Shown piece after piece: positions 1-12,620 of a stretch of 64,000 nucleotides of DNA; the stretch's first letter is position 1; every line of letters begins with the position of its first letter. Position numbers and translations under genes: made by a program. The stretch covers positions 220,566,843 through 220,630,842 of the forward strand of contig NC_090989.1 of the NCBI RefSeq assembly GCF_041146395.1. Direction: 5' to 3'. The DNA comes from Eulemur rufifrons. Its lineage: Eukaryota > Chordata > Mammalia > Primates > Lemuridae. Below the pieces are notes generated by a model. It saw only the letters and a list, made by a program, of their open reading frames with translations, was not told where the DNA came from and did no database searches.

Positions 1-2232
1 TGAGCTTTCTCTAATGGAGGACAGTGAAGAAGACTGTTTTTGACATCGTGTATACATTTGTCATAATGACACAACACACAGTGAAGCACAATTTCAAGTC
101 AGCTGGGGTGTCTTGACAAACCACAGCAGCAACAGATACACCAGCTTCAAGGGTGGCAATCAAACTCCACGGCTTTTTTTGAGTTGATGGATTAGACAGC
201 CACTGAAGAGAAAAAAAAAAAGAATCAAAAATAGTGCCTACAAGCTCAAAATAAATCACAAGTAGCTGGCATGGAAAAGACTGCCACAAAAGTGTCATTG
301 GTTTAGGCTATGAGGCTATATCTACAAATATAATCATAACTACCACAATTCCAGCCTGTCTTGTCTGCCACATGAAAAGATGGACATGTCTGAGAAATTT
401 CTTTACATTTCATCCATAATCAAATCCCAACTAAAAACTATTTCTAGAGGCAAAGCAAAGAGAGATAAAGACTTGTAGTTTCATTTCCTTAAATGTCACC
501 TGATTTTTCATCTACACAATGTAAGAGAAGATAGGCATTGGAATAACTAAACCCATTTCAAGGGCTCCTCTCCACACTTGGAAAGTACTGTCATTCAGGC
601 TACTCACCTTCTCCTGAGGCTCAGGTGGTCATATCTAAGTCAAGAGATGAGTGATGACTCCACTGGGGACTTCCCATCACAGTTATTGATAGTTAGAAGT
701 TGGTGACCAGATAATACATGCTCCAAATCATGATACTTTTGAGTGCTAAAATGTTACGTTGGAAAAAACTGGAACAATAGACATTAAACAGGATTCTCCC
801 AGGCTAGCAATGACCTATGGTCACCTTAACTACAATATTATCACACCATAATGCCAGCATCCCATTAACAATATGCATTCTCAATAAAGATGAAAATCAC
901 AAAGATGCCATATATGTATCTAGTGCTTTTTCTGTGCCAGGCACTATGTTAAGCACTTAAATTTTTTTTTCAATCTTATATTGACAATATCAGAAATATA
1001 TTTTATTAATACTCTATATTGGTAGCATAATGCTTTTGAAAATTGAGCTATGAAAGTGGTTCTTTGATCTATTTCAAATTATTTTGATGCAAATTGGGAT
1101 TAATTTTGATTGTTGGAGTGAAGGATGCATAGTGCTTAAAGAATTAAGGGAGATGAACAATGAAAAACACTAAGATCACTTTAAAAGGTAGATAATGGAA
1201 AATTAAATTACATTTGAAGGCAACTTGGGTATGACATGTAATTTTAAAATAAATACAGTCCTTCTTATTTAATTAAGAAAAGGGTAATTTTGGTGTTAAA
1301 GTTTGGTGTAGGAGTTCCTTTAATTTATTCCTCTTTGTATTAGGTAAGAAAGCTTCTTGTAATAACAAATTACAGAGTCATAAAACAAATTTCAAGCGTT
1401 ATTTCACATAAGTGACTCTGCCAACATATGTGAAAACCTTGGATTAAATATATAAATTACCTCAGGGCTTTACACAATATATCCAAAAACAACTTCTGCT
1501 AGAAAATTTTTAGAAAGGTGTCAAATAGTTTATATATAATGTGTGTGTGTGTGTGTGTGTATATATTTGTCTTTTAAAGATAGACATAGAGTTATGTGTT
1601 GCTATCTTTAATAAAAAATATGTAAAGTTTATTTTTCTTTTCCAAAGGATTTTTCTAAGAAATAATTAGGTTTCTAAAAATCTGTGAACATCTTGCAGTT
1701 CTTAAAAACATTTGCTATAAAAATTCAAGGGATTAGAAGTAGAGCGCCAAATGTCTTATATTTATTAGTTGTATGGACTATGTTTAAAATTATGAAGTCT
1801 ACTTTCTTAAAATCTATGGTTAGCATTTGCTAAAATATCTTTCCACATACTATGGAAATTCATATCACACAAATTGCAAATAAACTCCACAAAATATTAG
1901 GATAAATTACAGTACATTAAAATATCACCAGCAGTTATTTCCCAGTAATGAAATTCTTTATACATCTATACAACTTTATATGTTTCCTGATTATAAAATT
2001 TAAGGTATACTTATGGTAAAAAAATGTAACAATGAACAAAATTATAAAAATGACAGTAAAAATTCCATGCATGGTGAGTTTATAAATTACTCCTTTATTT
2101 CTTTATGCTCTTCAGTAATTTAATATTTACAGCAGTTAAATAGGTATCAATTTTCCAATCAAAATTAAAAATGATTGTGAAAGTAAAATGAGATACTACC
2201 AATTTATAGGGAATGAGAAGAAATGAAGAGAT
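1..2232. other. AT-rich low-copy stretch, no gene seen
   Basis: No open frame, splice structure or recognisable RNA gene stands out. Around 925-955 a short 'TGTGCCAGGCACT'-like phrase resembles the edge of a minus-strand MIR or L2, but it is too short to call firmly. A TG/TA microsatellite lies inside and is listed separately. Confidence 0.5.
1531..1567. repeat. (TG)n/(TA)n microsatellite
   Basis: About ten uninterrupted GT units flanked on both sides by TA-rich sequence. This is simple-sequence DNA that is probably length-variable between individuals. No function is inferred. Confidence 0.9.
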
Positions 2233-2451
2233 ATGAGCCTGAGCAAGTGAGACTCACCTTTATAAAAAAAATTTTTTTTTACATTAGCCAGGCATGGTGG
2301 TGCATGCCTATAGTCCCAGATACTCAGGAGGCTAAGGCAGGAGGATCACCTGAGCCCAGGAGTTCAAGGTTACAGTGAGCTATGATCGTGCCACTGCACT
2401 CCAGCCCAGGCAACAGAGCAAAACCCCATCTTTAAAAAAAAAAAAAAAAAA
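2233..2451 (+). mobile_element. 5'-truncated Alu SINE
   Basis: The element begins inside the end of a left Alu arm (GCCTGAGCAAG...), passes the middle A-rich segment and continues through a complete right arm from ATTAGCCAGGCATGGTGG to the CACTGCACTCCAGCC phrase, ending in an A tail. It is diverged from the younger copy at 17229, so it is an older insertion. No clear target-site duplication was found. Confidence 0.85.
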
Positions 2452-4179
2452 ATTAAAAAGAGAGAAATGGCAGCTTGTTTTCTATTGACCAGTCTCAGAA
2501 AAATTGGGTTTTAGTCCTAAGTCTGACATCTGGTAGTGTTGTGACCTTTGCCAATTGTCACTAGCCCTCTTTGTAAGATATGCCTGAGGGAGGCTTTCTG
2601 TCAATTTCTTCTCTCTGCTCATTTCTTTCTTGCTGTTCATTCATTCAGCCAATACTCTAGAGAAGCCACATATGCAGGCCCTGTCCAAGCAGGCAACAAA
2701 CAGCATGATCTGCAGTCCAGCTCCTCTGTGCGGAATGGGCTTTAGAAGGGGTGCAGTCCACGTGGACTCACAGGCAGCCTGGACTAGAATGACGGCAGTC
2801 AACTCTGTGAGAGGTGCATGAGTTCCAGACATATTTGGAATTCGAATAGTTGAGATTCCCCAATGAATCGGAAGAGGAGTGGGAGGAGACAGCCAAGAGA
2901 ATTCGAAAGTAACTCCCTGGCTTCTAGGTTTCAGTTACTGAAGGCAGACATTACAGTGTGTGGGTAGCAACAGATGATTAATGTATTAAGAAATAGATAA
3001 GATCCTTTAAAATAGAAAATAAAGCAGAGTAATAGGACAGAGAGGGACTGGGGCAGTATGGGCAGGTGATGCGGGAGGAGAGAAGGTATGTTGCTAACAG
3101 GAGACCAGGAAAGATCTATCTAAGTTGTGTTTGAGCTGAAATCTAAAAGAGGTCTCTAGAATGAGGGAAGGAGGGGGTGAGGGAAGAAGGTGTGATCACC
3201 CTCTACACATCTTCAGGAGAACACTGTGAAAATTACCTCAATTCAAAAAATTGCCCTCAGACTCCTCTTTAAAACTTACTACACAGCCGGTTCTATGCCA
3301 AACTATATGTTATTTTTCTAAAAAACCCTACAACACAGTTAGTGATTCCTTCTTATTGGAATACTCATTCTGTTGCTACTTTTCTAGTCTGGAAGAAATC
3401 TGAATCAACCACATCCAAGAATGTGGCCTGAACAACATAGAATAAGCAAGATGTTGCCATTGACTTGCTAGGATTCTTTAATAAAATAATATTTGTCAAC
3501 TTATTTTCAGACAAACTGTCAAGACACATGTCTGATTTACTTCACCAGATGCTGGGTAGGAAACAGACTCTATTTTCTACAGCGGGATATCCATGAGGCT
3601 TTCTTAGAGGTCTTTGGGAAATAAGTCTTCAATATTATAATAATGTAGTCTTCTATACTGACACTGAAAGAATGAGTAAGAGTTGAATGGTTATGACTAA
3701 CTATGCATGAACTAACTTAAAAAATTGAACAGCTCAGAGGAATGCAGTGTTCTGTTCTACCTGTGAGACTGTTAGGAGCTCTTCCATCCAAGGGACACTG
3801 GTGAGCTTGTGGAAAGCCCACTTATTGGGGTAGAAAACGCACAAGAAGGTCACATTTGATGTGAGACTAGCCATGGGGCACTGTACCCTGGGACATATAG
3901 TTCACAAAATAAAGTGTCATACTATTTAATAGACCCTGTGATACATAGTAATTTGTAGATTGTAATTTTTCATGATTTCTATCTTTCCACAAAGTCAAAA
4001 ATAGAAATGGCTGTGGGGGAGAATATCTCATTCCAGTTCAGCAGAGCTATCCCAAGAGAAATCTTGCTAATATGGGGTGTTTTTTTTTAAAGAATTATCC
4101 ATCTGCTGTCCAGTTGTAGATTTGAGAATAGGAATTTACTGGACATTGGAAAACAAAACAAAATTGGACTCTACAATGC
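2452..4179. other. Low-copy DNA, probable old L2 trace
   Basis: No gene seen. Around 3000-3200 the text resembles the reverse complement of an L2 3' region (polypurine phrases with GAGACCAGGAAAG and GAGCTGAAATCT). This is weak pattern matching, not an alignment. Confidence 0.35.
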
Positions 4180-4960
4180 ATCTTTTCGTATTCACTAACA
4201 AAAATATGTAGTCATTTTAATTTTCATTTGTAATTTTTATTTGTAAAAGTTAAAAAATTAAAAATTTTTATTTTTAAAGTTAAAAACATCATTAAAAATG
4301 TGGAAAATGCAAAGAAGTAGAAAGAAAAAATTATCTATAGTCCTACCAACCAAACACAACTACTACCATTAACATCTATAGATTTCTTCCCAGTTTCTTT
4401 TCTTAGTGTATAGTTTTAATTTATAGTTTTACAGGAAGGGGAATATATGCGTATGTGTGTGTGTGTATATATATATATATGGGTGTGTATATGTGTATAT
4501 ATATATATATGCACAAAAAAGTTTTAGTATTCTAGTTTTTTATCCATTTATTTAATTGTATTAAATGCATCTTAAATGTTATTCATAAACATATTTTTAA
4601 TGATACATTAAGCTGCATCAAAGTAATGTATTGTGGCTACATAGGCTGATTCTCATGACTCACTATTAAAGAAACTCTGCAATAAATATTTATAATAACT
4701 TTCTTGTTATAGAGTTCCAAAACTAGTGCTATTGAATCAAAGGGCATAAATATTTAAAATAGCATATGTATGGCTTTACAATAATGTTGAACCAATTTAT
4801 AGACCAATCAGCAAAATACAAATATGCTTATCTCATCTTGTTCTTATCAATATTGGATATTTTCATCAGTTTTATTCTTTGGTCGGGTTAATTTTTCTTT
4901 CTTCACTTTGATTACCAATGAGACCTAGTTTTACCATACATTTGTGTACTAACTACATTT
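4180..4960 (-). mobile_element. Old L1 (L1M-type) 3' fragment
   Basis: The plus strand contains the mammalian L1M 3'-UTR style text read in reverse: a cytosine-poor tract with CCTACCAACC..AACTACTACCATTAACAT, later a segment about a subterminal hexamer-rich AT stretch and the usual reverse-ORF2-end wording near 4690-4800. A TG/TA microsatellite interrupts it near 4455-4512. Divergence is high, so subfamily and ends are uncertain. Confidence 0.5.
4455..4512. repeat. (TG)n(TA)n microsatellite
   Basis: Alternating TGTG and TATATA tracts, one interruption by GGGTGTG. It lies inside an old L1 fragment. The TA runs are prone to DNA unwinding and to length change. Confidence 0.85.
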
Positions 4961-5184
4961 CTTCTTTGGGAAAATACTATGCTTATTGCAATGTGTCTTT
5001 AAAAGATAGATGCCCCAAAACAGAAGGAAAATATCTACCATATCAAGGCAATTTTGAAAGGTTATGATCATTTCAGAAAGTAGGATTTCTAATTGTGCCA
5101 TTCTTAAGGACTTTTATTCTTATTTCTCACTCTGCCACTCATGACCACTATTTTCTAGTTAAACCAAACAATTTGCTGTTTCTC

Positions 5185-5500
5185 ACAGAAGCTGTATGCT
5201 CTTACCCCCTTGACTTTGCACATGCTGTTCCTGTGCCTGAAATGTCCTTTGCCTTCTCCCAAACACACACACACACAAACACACACACACATATAAACTG
5301 TGGCCTTTCTCAGACTCCAACAGTCTTTGATAGCACCTAACATTCTGCATCATAATCTTTAGTATTTTTATTAGTCTTCCCCACTAGCAGTAGCTTCCTT
5401 GAGGGCAAGGACACCTCATCTTTGAGCTCTAGATTCTACATCATTTGTCACAGAGACTGGAGGAAAGTAGAAACTCAATAAACAGTTTTTTGAATATGAA
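5185..5500 (+). mobile_element. L2 LINE 3' end
   Basis: The sequence follows the classic L2 3' terminal order: a phrase about TTTGCACATGCTGTTCC, then a CTTCCTTGAGGGCAAGGAC segment, and finally AAACTCAATAAACAG near the end. A (CA)n tract at about 5262-5292 interrupts it. L2 has been inactive since early mammals, so this is an ancient, shared insertion. Confidence 0.65.
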
Positions 5501-5574
5501 CAGTATTGAATAACAAACACAGTTGCCTTCCTAACAGAACTGAGCGTCATTCTTAGTTATTGCCATGACTTTGA

Positions 5575-5795
5575 GGGGCAGCTTGAGTAGAAAGAGCACA
5601 AGCTTCAGCGAGACTTAGTTTGAAACTCCTATGCTCTGCCACTCACAGGCTCTATGTCCTTGGAATAATTACCTAATATTTTTGAGTCTCTGTAGCATAT
5701 CTTATAGAATTGTTTTAAATCTAAATGAGGAAATGAACATATGTAAAGAATCTGGCATAAAGTAATGGCTCAGTAAATAGTAGACATTTTTCTGG
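5575..5795 (+). mobile_element. MIR SINE
   Basis: Body contains the MIR core logic: AGCTTGAGTAGAAAGAGCAC at the start, CTCTGCCACTCACAGGCTCTATG in the middle, CCTTGGAATAATTACCTAAT and GAGTCTCTGTAGC, and a 3' end with GGCATAAAGTAATGGCTCAGTAAATAG. It lies directly downstream of an L2 3' end in the same orientation. MIR uses L2 machinery. Confidence 0.75.
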
Positions 5796-5799
5796 TTAT

Positions 5800-8310
5800 T
5801 GCTAATTAATAAGACTATTTCCATAACAATAAATATTAACCAATTCAAACAGTGTGATTCTTGTATATTTTTCTTTGCATCATCAAGGCAAAGAGACAAA
5901 GACAATTGTATTATACATATTTTTGCTGCCTAGACAAGGATATTCCTTTTAAGTAAATCTTAGGGAAGAATTAGATCTAATCACAATTTAGAAAAAGAAG
6001 TTTTGTATTTTCCAAAGGAAAGAGAAATAAAGTTCTCTATAAAATAACACATGATCTAATCATCTGCTACTTAATTTTTTTTTTGTTTGCCCCATTAATA
6101 TTATTGAAGGTATTTGGGGACCTGAAATTACTATAAATGAAAGTACTACTATCCCTGGTGGCAGAAGAAAAGAACTTTTGGAACGTGCTCTACTTTCCAT
6201 TTCTAAAAATATATTCACTTGGGCCACACTAAAGAAGCATGTGAAATGTGCCCAGTTGAAAATCAGGTTTGAATTGGTGGCACATTCACCACAAGGTCGT
6301 GCCCACACACATGCATGTGTGCACATACACACACCAGAAACCATCTGAAACATGGCTTCTCTATATACCACACAGCCATGATTCATATGTACCTCTGTGT
6401 GCCTTCCCTGAGGCTAAAAGGCATCTTGCATTCATCTGCCAACCAGATGAACTCGGGGAAGAGTCACATAGGCTACACAAATGAGGATGACACAAGTATT
6501 TGTGCAGAATATATTTGCCAAGATCTTTCTCCCTCTACCCCTTCCCCAAACCCTACCACACATTGTTTTCAAGTCCCACATGCTGCAGTTTTCCCTTCTG
6601 ATGACAGCTCAGACAATGTCCCCCAGGATTTCATGGTTCATTCTGTGCAATTCTGCACGACTAAATGTAGCATGTGAAAGTCCCTAATATAATGCTAGGC
6701 ACCAAGATGTGCTCAATATGTAACTGCTTCATTACTACCTTTCCAAACCCCTCTGAACATTCACCGGATTATCCTCCACCAGATAGCTCCCTCCCCCAGA
6801 AGGTCAAAGTTGCTGCCCCAAGCAAGCCTTCTCTCATGCTGAGAAGCACCCTGGATTTTTTCATTTTAGAGGCTTCTGGCATCCTAAAATATGAATAAAT
6901 GCCAAAACAGATTTTCAAAAATACTAGTGCCTTTGAAATGTTTATATCTAACAAAAGAATGCTTTGAAATACAATATACTCTATGATGATATTTACAAGA
7001 TAACTATGGAATTTGTAAAAAAGATGCCACAGACAGTGTAGCCCAGGAATGCAACATGAGTTTACAATGCACACTACACGTCCTCTTCTGAATCTGCTCA
7101 TTGTGTTTCTGTCTGTGTGTACAGCCTCATGCGGAAGTGACATTTGAAATATAACTTTCAAGTCCTTTGAAATATTAATATAAACTCTTCGTTTCAAGGC
7201 CTTACTCCCACTCACTCCCATCTTTTCATAGTATTTGCCTCCACCCATTTATGGCAAGGAAACCACAAGCAAATAATGAAAAACATAGAGTAAGACTCGC
7301 CCTGAAAAGAGGTGGAAGGAGAGGCTTAGAGAAGCCAAATGAGGCCATTGTAAGTGGGATTTACTTTTGGGTTGAGCAGAGAGGAATTTCTCTCCACACC
7401 CCCCTAGCAACTCATTCACGTTGCCTAGGAGGCCTCGACCCCACGTGGAAAAGCAGAGTCTCACACCAGCCTCCCAGGAGGGTGACTGGGATGAGAGCCC
7501 TGACAATCAAGCCAATGAATTAACTGGGTATGACCAGAACAATGTTCCCCAGACATCTCTGGCAAAAGTAAACTATTCCTCCTGCAGAGAGGCATCAAGA
7601 GTTTATAACTTTTGAACTGAGACTGTTTTTCCGAAGACATGACAAGGCACCAATGAACACTGAATACTGGGTAGGATTTTAGATGATGAACTATTTTAAT
7701 TGCAAGAGAAATAAACAATAAGAGATTTAAAGTGATTGCTATAATGACAGACCCAAAAGACTCAACAACACAGTAATACCTTTATAACTGGAAACTGCAG
7801 ATTAAAGTATAACATTAAATATACACCAGGATATGATCTACTCACGCTTTTGTAGAATTGTAGGGTTCGTGACATGATGGGACTGTTTTATGGGTTATCA
7901 AATTGTAGAAAAAGAATTATATATGCACAAATAGTATGGAGAAAGGTCCCCTGATGTAGGAAAGCAGCACAGGCTCTGGCATCCTTCTCATCCCTCCTTA
8001 AATCCCTGCAATCTGGCTTCTGCCCCCATCATTCCCTAGCTCCCAATTCCCTGAACCTGCTTTTGCCAACAATGAAAATTCATTTTTGCTAACTCCAAAG
8101 GCTATTTTTCAGTCTTACCTTATTTGATCTTCGTCCATAGTACTTAACTCTGGACAATACTCTCCTTTCTAAAATATTCTATTCTTGGCTTCCTGGACAT
8201 CCTCTCTTGGATGTCACCTGATCACCTTATCCAATCCCCTTGCAAATGCCAAATGCTTCTTTCTTTCTTCCTGGTCCCTTTAGTATTGTTACTAAAGGTG
8301 CTACTGTGGG
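5800..8310. other. Low-copy stretch without supported genes
   Basis: Several open frames of 60-160 codons exist on both strands (the longest on the minus strand at 6769-7248), but they lack family similarity and overlap each other on both strands, as expected by chance. The region 7970-8260 is pyrimidine-rich and L2-like in style on the plus strand. No RNA gene was recognised. Confidence 0.4.
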
Positions 8311-8345
8311 CACTTTTTTTTTTTTTTTCTTTCTCAATTTACTTT
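8311..8345. repeat. Poly(T) tracts beside an Alu
   Basis: Two T-runs are present. The second (from about 8343) is the A-tail of the minus-strand Alu. The first (about 8314-8328) lies outside that Alu's target duplication and may be the tail remnant of another minus-strand retroposed fragment. Confidence 0.6.
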
Positions 8346-8645
<300 letters not shown>

Positions 8646-8793
8646 TCTCAATGTACTTTATCTCTCTGGTAATGACATCTATTCAAATGACTACATATGC
8701 TTTCTCCTTGCTGAAGGACTTCCTGATCTATGCCTCCCAGCCATATCTTTCTCATGAGCTCCAGACCTTGGAGCCAACTGCCTGCCAGACATG

Positions 8794-9754
8794 TGTATCA
8801 CTGATCTATTACTATGTAACAAACCCTCCCCAGAACAGTGACTTCAGTCAATGATAATTATTTACGTTGCTTATGAATTTGGAGGTTAACTGGATTCGGC
8901 AAGGCAGTTCTCACTCAGGGTCTCTCATGCAGTTATGGTCAGACAGCAACTGAGCCTGAGATTATTTCAAAATTTTCTTCATTCAAACGTCTGTCACCTG
9001 GGCTGGGAAGATGTGATTAGCTGGAGACTTGAACTCCAGGCCGCCTCTCTGTATATGGGTATATGGTCATTCCACGTGGTAGCCTTAGAGTAGTAGCCTT
9101 CTTACATGACAGCTGAAAGCTCTGAAAAAGAAAAAAGCAGCCGCTTATGTTCAGAACTGATCTGACATTCACAGTTAAGCCATGTTATTCTCCTGTTGGA
9201 CATAAACAATCTTATAAAATACCAGTCTCAGACAAAGTTACTTTGAAACCATGATAAAATGAAACAAAATAAGCCTGCTTATAATTGTGTGTAAGCACAA
9301 AGGTGTAAGCACCACCTACTAAATAGCCAGTCCTACCTAGAATTCCTCCCACTTTCTGACAGCATCCAATCTAGACCAAACCTCTGCTTCCTTAAACCTT
9401 CTCCCAAATCACCCAACCAAGGTCCAAATCTTCTAACAGGTTCCTTCTAATACCATCTTACTGATTCATCCCCTGGTTCTCCCAGATGTGTATACTTCTT
9501 TGCTGCCGTGAGCAATAAATCCAATTTGTTTAACTACAGGAGTGTCCCTGGAGGGCTTTGGTTGAAGGCCACTGACAGCTCCCAAAGCAAGAGACTCTAG
9601 AGAAACGAACATGGCCTTTTCTAAACTAGCCTTGGACATCACACAGCCTCACTTCTGCTGCATTCTACTCTCAGGGCCGTCATAAAGGCCAGCCCAGATT
9701 CAAGGGGAGACAAAGACTCCACCTCTTGATGCAAGGAGGGCCAGAGAATTTGCA
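8794..9754 (-). mobile_element. MLT1-type MaLR LTR, interrupted
   Basis: The left part (8794-9122) and right part (9578-9754) together read as the reverse complement of an MLT1-class LTR: CTATTACTATGTAACAAACC near the start, GGGTCTCTCATGCAGTTATG in the middle, and GGCCAGCCCAGATTCAAGGG near the end. It starts TG and ends CA. GACATG occurs at both ends (8788-8793 and 9755-9760), which fits an ERVL-type 5-6 bp duplication. A class I solo LTR is inserted at 9123-9577. Net length without the insert is about 500 bp. Confidence 0.75.
9123..9577 (+). mobile_element. Class I (ERV1-type) solo LTR
   Basis: A 455 bp segment beginning TGAAAAAG and ending CTGACA interrupts the surrounding MLT1 LTR. The 4 bp duplication GCTC is found on both sides (9119-9122 and 9578-9581), the size used by gammaretrovirus-like ERV1 integrases. 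A TATAAAATACC box near 9211 and a GCAATAAA polyadenylation-like signal near 9510 give the plus orientation. No internal proviral sequence remains, so this is a recombined solo LTR. The family name is not known to me and it may be lemur- or strepsirrhine-specific. Confidence 0.8.
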
Positions 9755-10019
9755 GACATGTTTTAAAACCACCATAACAGCTATATTCAGATGCCCTACA
9801 TGCACTCAGTAGTCATGATTTCCAGTATGGAATTCATGCCCCATTCTCCTGTTTCTGTGCTTTTCCTCAACATTCACTCAGCCCCACCTGTCCCCAAGTT
9901 TTGTCCACTTTCTCAATGGAAAATCCAGGTCATTCTCACTATTTTCCAGTCATCTCATCACTCACCAAATTGGTTTTTCATGGTAGATGCACTTGAGCCA
10001 TATATAGGTGCTATTGTCA

Positions 10020-11750
10020 GAACACATTGCAGGTAAGTTACGGGTTTGGGCAGCTACACCACCTGGGCCTGCTCCTGTGGTTCACAGGAAGCTGTTGCAA
10101 CAGCTACCTACAAACAATCAGTGGTGGAGGAAACAGCTCAGGCCTGGTTCCTAATTGGGCTGGTGTGATTTATTGCCTCTAGCCAGAAATAAACTGCTGT
10201 TGTGTGACATCCCCACTCTGGTGGCCCTGAGAAAGAGAGGGGAAGGGAAATCCTCCCAGTGGGCAAAACTACAAGCAACACACTTGGTTGTCCACATGAT
10301 ATGGAAGAAAAGATCAGATCTTCAAACATACTCTAGCTTCTAAGTAGTAGTGAATGGCTTGACCATTGGGTAGAATAAAATAGATTTGAGGATCAGAGAA
10401 AAAGAAATCTGGACAAGAAGTATGTGGATGAACCTATGGAAATAAACACAAGGTAGATCTGACATTAATGCTTCACTGCAAAGGAGACTCTCAACAACCA
10501 TGTGCTCAGGATGGTTCATCCTGTGACTTTTAGCCAGTCTCTCTATAGCCACAACAGTGCTGGTGCAGAAAAGCCCATAAACAGTGTCTTTAATGCTGCA
10601 ATGGAGGCTATGCATGGCCCAGAAATACGGGTTCCCGCTCACAAAATGTGATCTAGCTACTGCCAATGCTGAATTCCCAACCTGTCAGCAGTGGAGTCTG
10701 ATGCCAAGCCCTTGATAACAGCACCATTCCTCTGGGAGGCTAGCCATGCAAGCCACCTGGTGGAATATTAATTCTATCGGAACCATCTACCTTGGAGGTG
10801 ACAACAATTTGTCTTCACCAGAATCAACACATACTCTGCTTATGGATTTGCTTTTCTATCCCACAGTTGTTCTAATGGTACCACCATCCAATGTCTTATG
10901 CAACACCTGGTCTATCAATATGGTGTTCCTTACAGTACTGACTAGGACCAAGGCACCATGTTATAGCAAAGGAAGTGCACCAAGGTGCTCAGTATCATGG
11001 TAGTCACTGGTTTATCATTTACTCTGTATCTCAGCCATACCTAAAATGATTGGAATAGCCTGATGAAGTTTCAGTTAAGGCACCAGGTTGTGAAAAAAAC
11101 CTTGTGGGGCTGGGAAGTGTCCTTCAGGATATGGTATATATACAAAACTAATTGCTGATGTATGGCTCTCTGTCCAAGAGCTAAAATGCCTGGGTCCAGG
11201 AACTAAAGGGTAGATAAATGATCCAACATGCTCATTAGAACTCCCAGTGAACCACTACAAAAGTTTGTGTTTTCTGTCCCTGAAAACTCAAATTTTTCTG
11301 GATTAGAGATCTTATTTTCTGGAGTAGGGTGATATTTCTACCAAGAAACACATTAATGTTCTCACTGACCTGGCAGCTGCAATTACCAGCTGATGACTTT
11401 GGGTTCCTCAAGCCAGTGAACCAGCAAGCAAAGAAAGGAATTACTGCTTGGCAGAGATCATAGACCATGATTTCCTTAAGGAGCCAGGGTCGCTATTACA
11501 ATAAAGGCAAGAAAGAACACGTCTAAAACCCAGGGGATTTCCCAAGGCACCTCTTGGTACTTCTGTGTCCAACAGCACTAGCAAGTGGGCAATTGCAGCA
11601 AATAGGAGCCGTAAAAGAGAAGACAAAACCCTTTCAAACAAGGGCCTGGGTCACCTCACCAAGAAATCAACAGATAATCAAAACAACACTACAGCAGTAT
11701 ATGGATATATCCTCATTTGTTTAGCTAGTCCTTTGTTATTGAGCCTTTAA
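10020..11750 (+). pseudogene. Decayed ERVL pol (integrase/dUTPase) block
   Basis: The plus strand resembles the 3' half of an ERVL-family pol: RNase H-like wording near 10130, integrase-region text around 10850-11160, and a segment from about 11200 to 11560 that corresponds to the dUTPase domain carried by ERVL elements. Frameshifts and stops are frequent and no frame longer than about 110 codons survives, so no protein is made. No flanking LTRs were identified with confidence, so the element is internal-only or its LTRs are too diverged. Recognition is from memory of the family at the nucleotide level; a protein-level search would settle it. Confidence 0.6.
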
Positions 11751-11759
11751 CTTCTGCAT

Positions 11760-12410
11760 CATTCAAGGTCCTGGTGGGAAACAAAAACAATGACAGTTAT
11801 TTGAACAGGGAAAATTTAATACCACAAAAGTTTAACTACTAAAAGAGATAAAAGAGGACTCTAAGGGGTCCCTAGACATCACAAGCTTAAAGAGCAGCTA
11901 CTATCTCTAGGCTGAGGAAGGACGATAAAGGCCCTAAGGAGTAGGAGATGCCCTCCTTGACCCAAGCTGAGATTCAAAACCTCTTCAAAGAGGTAGTAGT
12001 TAACAGAGCACAGGCTGGCACTGGTCTGTAAGAGCAGCTTATCCCTGCTGTTGAGTGTGGGTGGGTGGGAGCTAGCCTGCAGGGGTGACCTTCCTTTGCT
12101 GGGTGCTATGGGTGGGCCAGACCAAGCTGGTCTGTAGAAGGTCCCACCATTGCTGGAGGGTATGGTTTGCCTGAAGCTGCTCTGAAGTGACTGCTGGTAG
12201 GGAAATAAGGCCTGTGGGTGCAGCCAGAGCCTCTATTGCATTGCAAAGGTCTCTCCAGTGCCCTCTATTGGTGGAGCTGAATATCCTACCTGCTGGTAAA
12301 AGAAATATCTATATAGCCTCCAGCTCCAGTAACAACAAGCAGGACAAGGAAGGGAGATTTGGAGCTCAAAGACAATAAACTGATAACTGCCACCATGCAA
12401 ATTTCCATTG
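11760..12410. repeat. Unidentified old interspersed repeat
   Basis: The block has the feel of an old, medium-copy mammalian repeat: repeated 'gct-ggt-ctg' modules such as CAGGCTGGCACTGGTCTG and GCAGGGGTGACCTTC, then CCAGTGCCCTCTATTGGTGG and a closing CAATAAACTGATAACTGCCA. I recall similar text from mammalian intergenic DNA but cannot name the family. The phrase at about 12257-12276 also resembles a reverse CTCF core. Confidence 0.4.
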
Positions 12411-12419
12411 TTATAAATA

Positions 12420-12620
12420 AAACTATTATCAACATTCACATAATTCTCTGTGGATAGCTTATGATTATTTTCCTTAGGATAGATTCTAAGAGATAGAATT
12501 AATGAATCAATATATTCAAATAGTTTAAAAAACTTTGGAAATATAATTTAAAAATTTCTCCATAAATGCTGTGCCAATTCATGTTCACCCCAGCAGAGTA
12601 TGAATACATGAAGCTTAAGT
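12420..12620 (-). mobile_element. Old L1M fragment
   Basis: On the plus strand the order 'AACTATTATCAACATTC... GGATAGATTCTAAGAG... AATTCATGTTCACCCCAGCAG' matches the reversed 3' end of ORF2 in L1M elements, where the last phrase normally reads as a cluster about 'cccaccagcag'. Strongly diverged. Confidence 0.5.

Noticed and set aside
6769..7248. 159-codon minus-strand open frame
   Set aside because: No domain, signal or family similarity recognised and overlapped by plus-strand frames; expected by chance in 64 kb of eukaryotic DNA.
10028..10040. Donor-like CAGGTAAGT
   Set aside because: Lies at the edge of the ERVL block with no partner acceptor; such matches are common.
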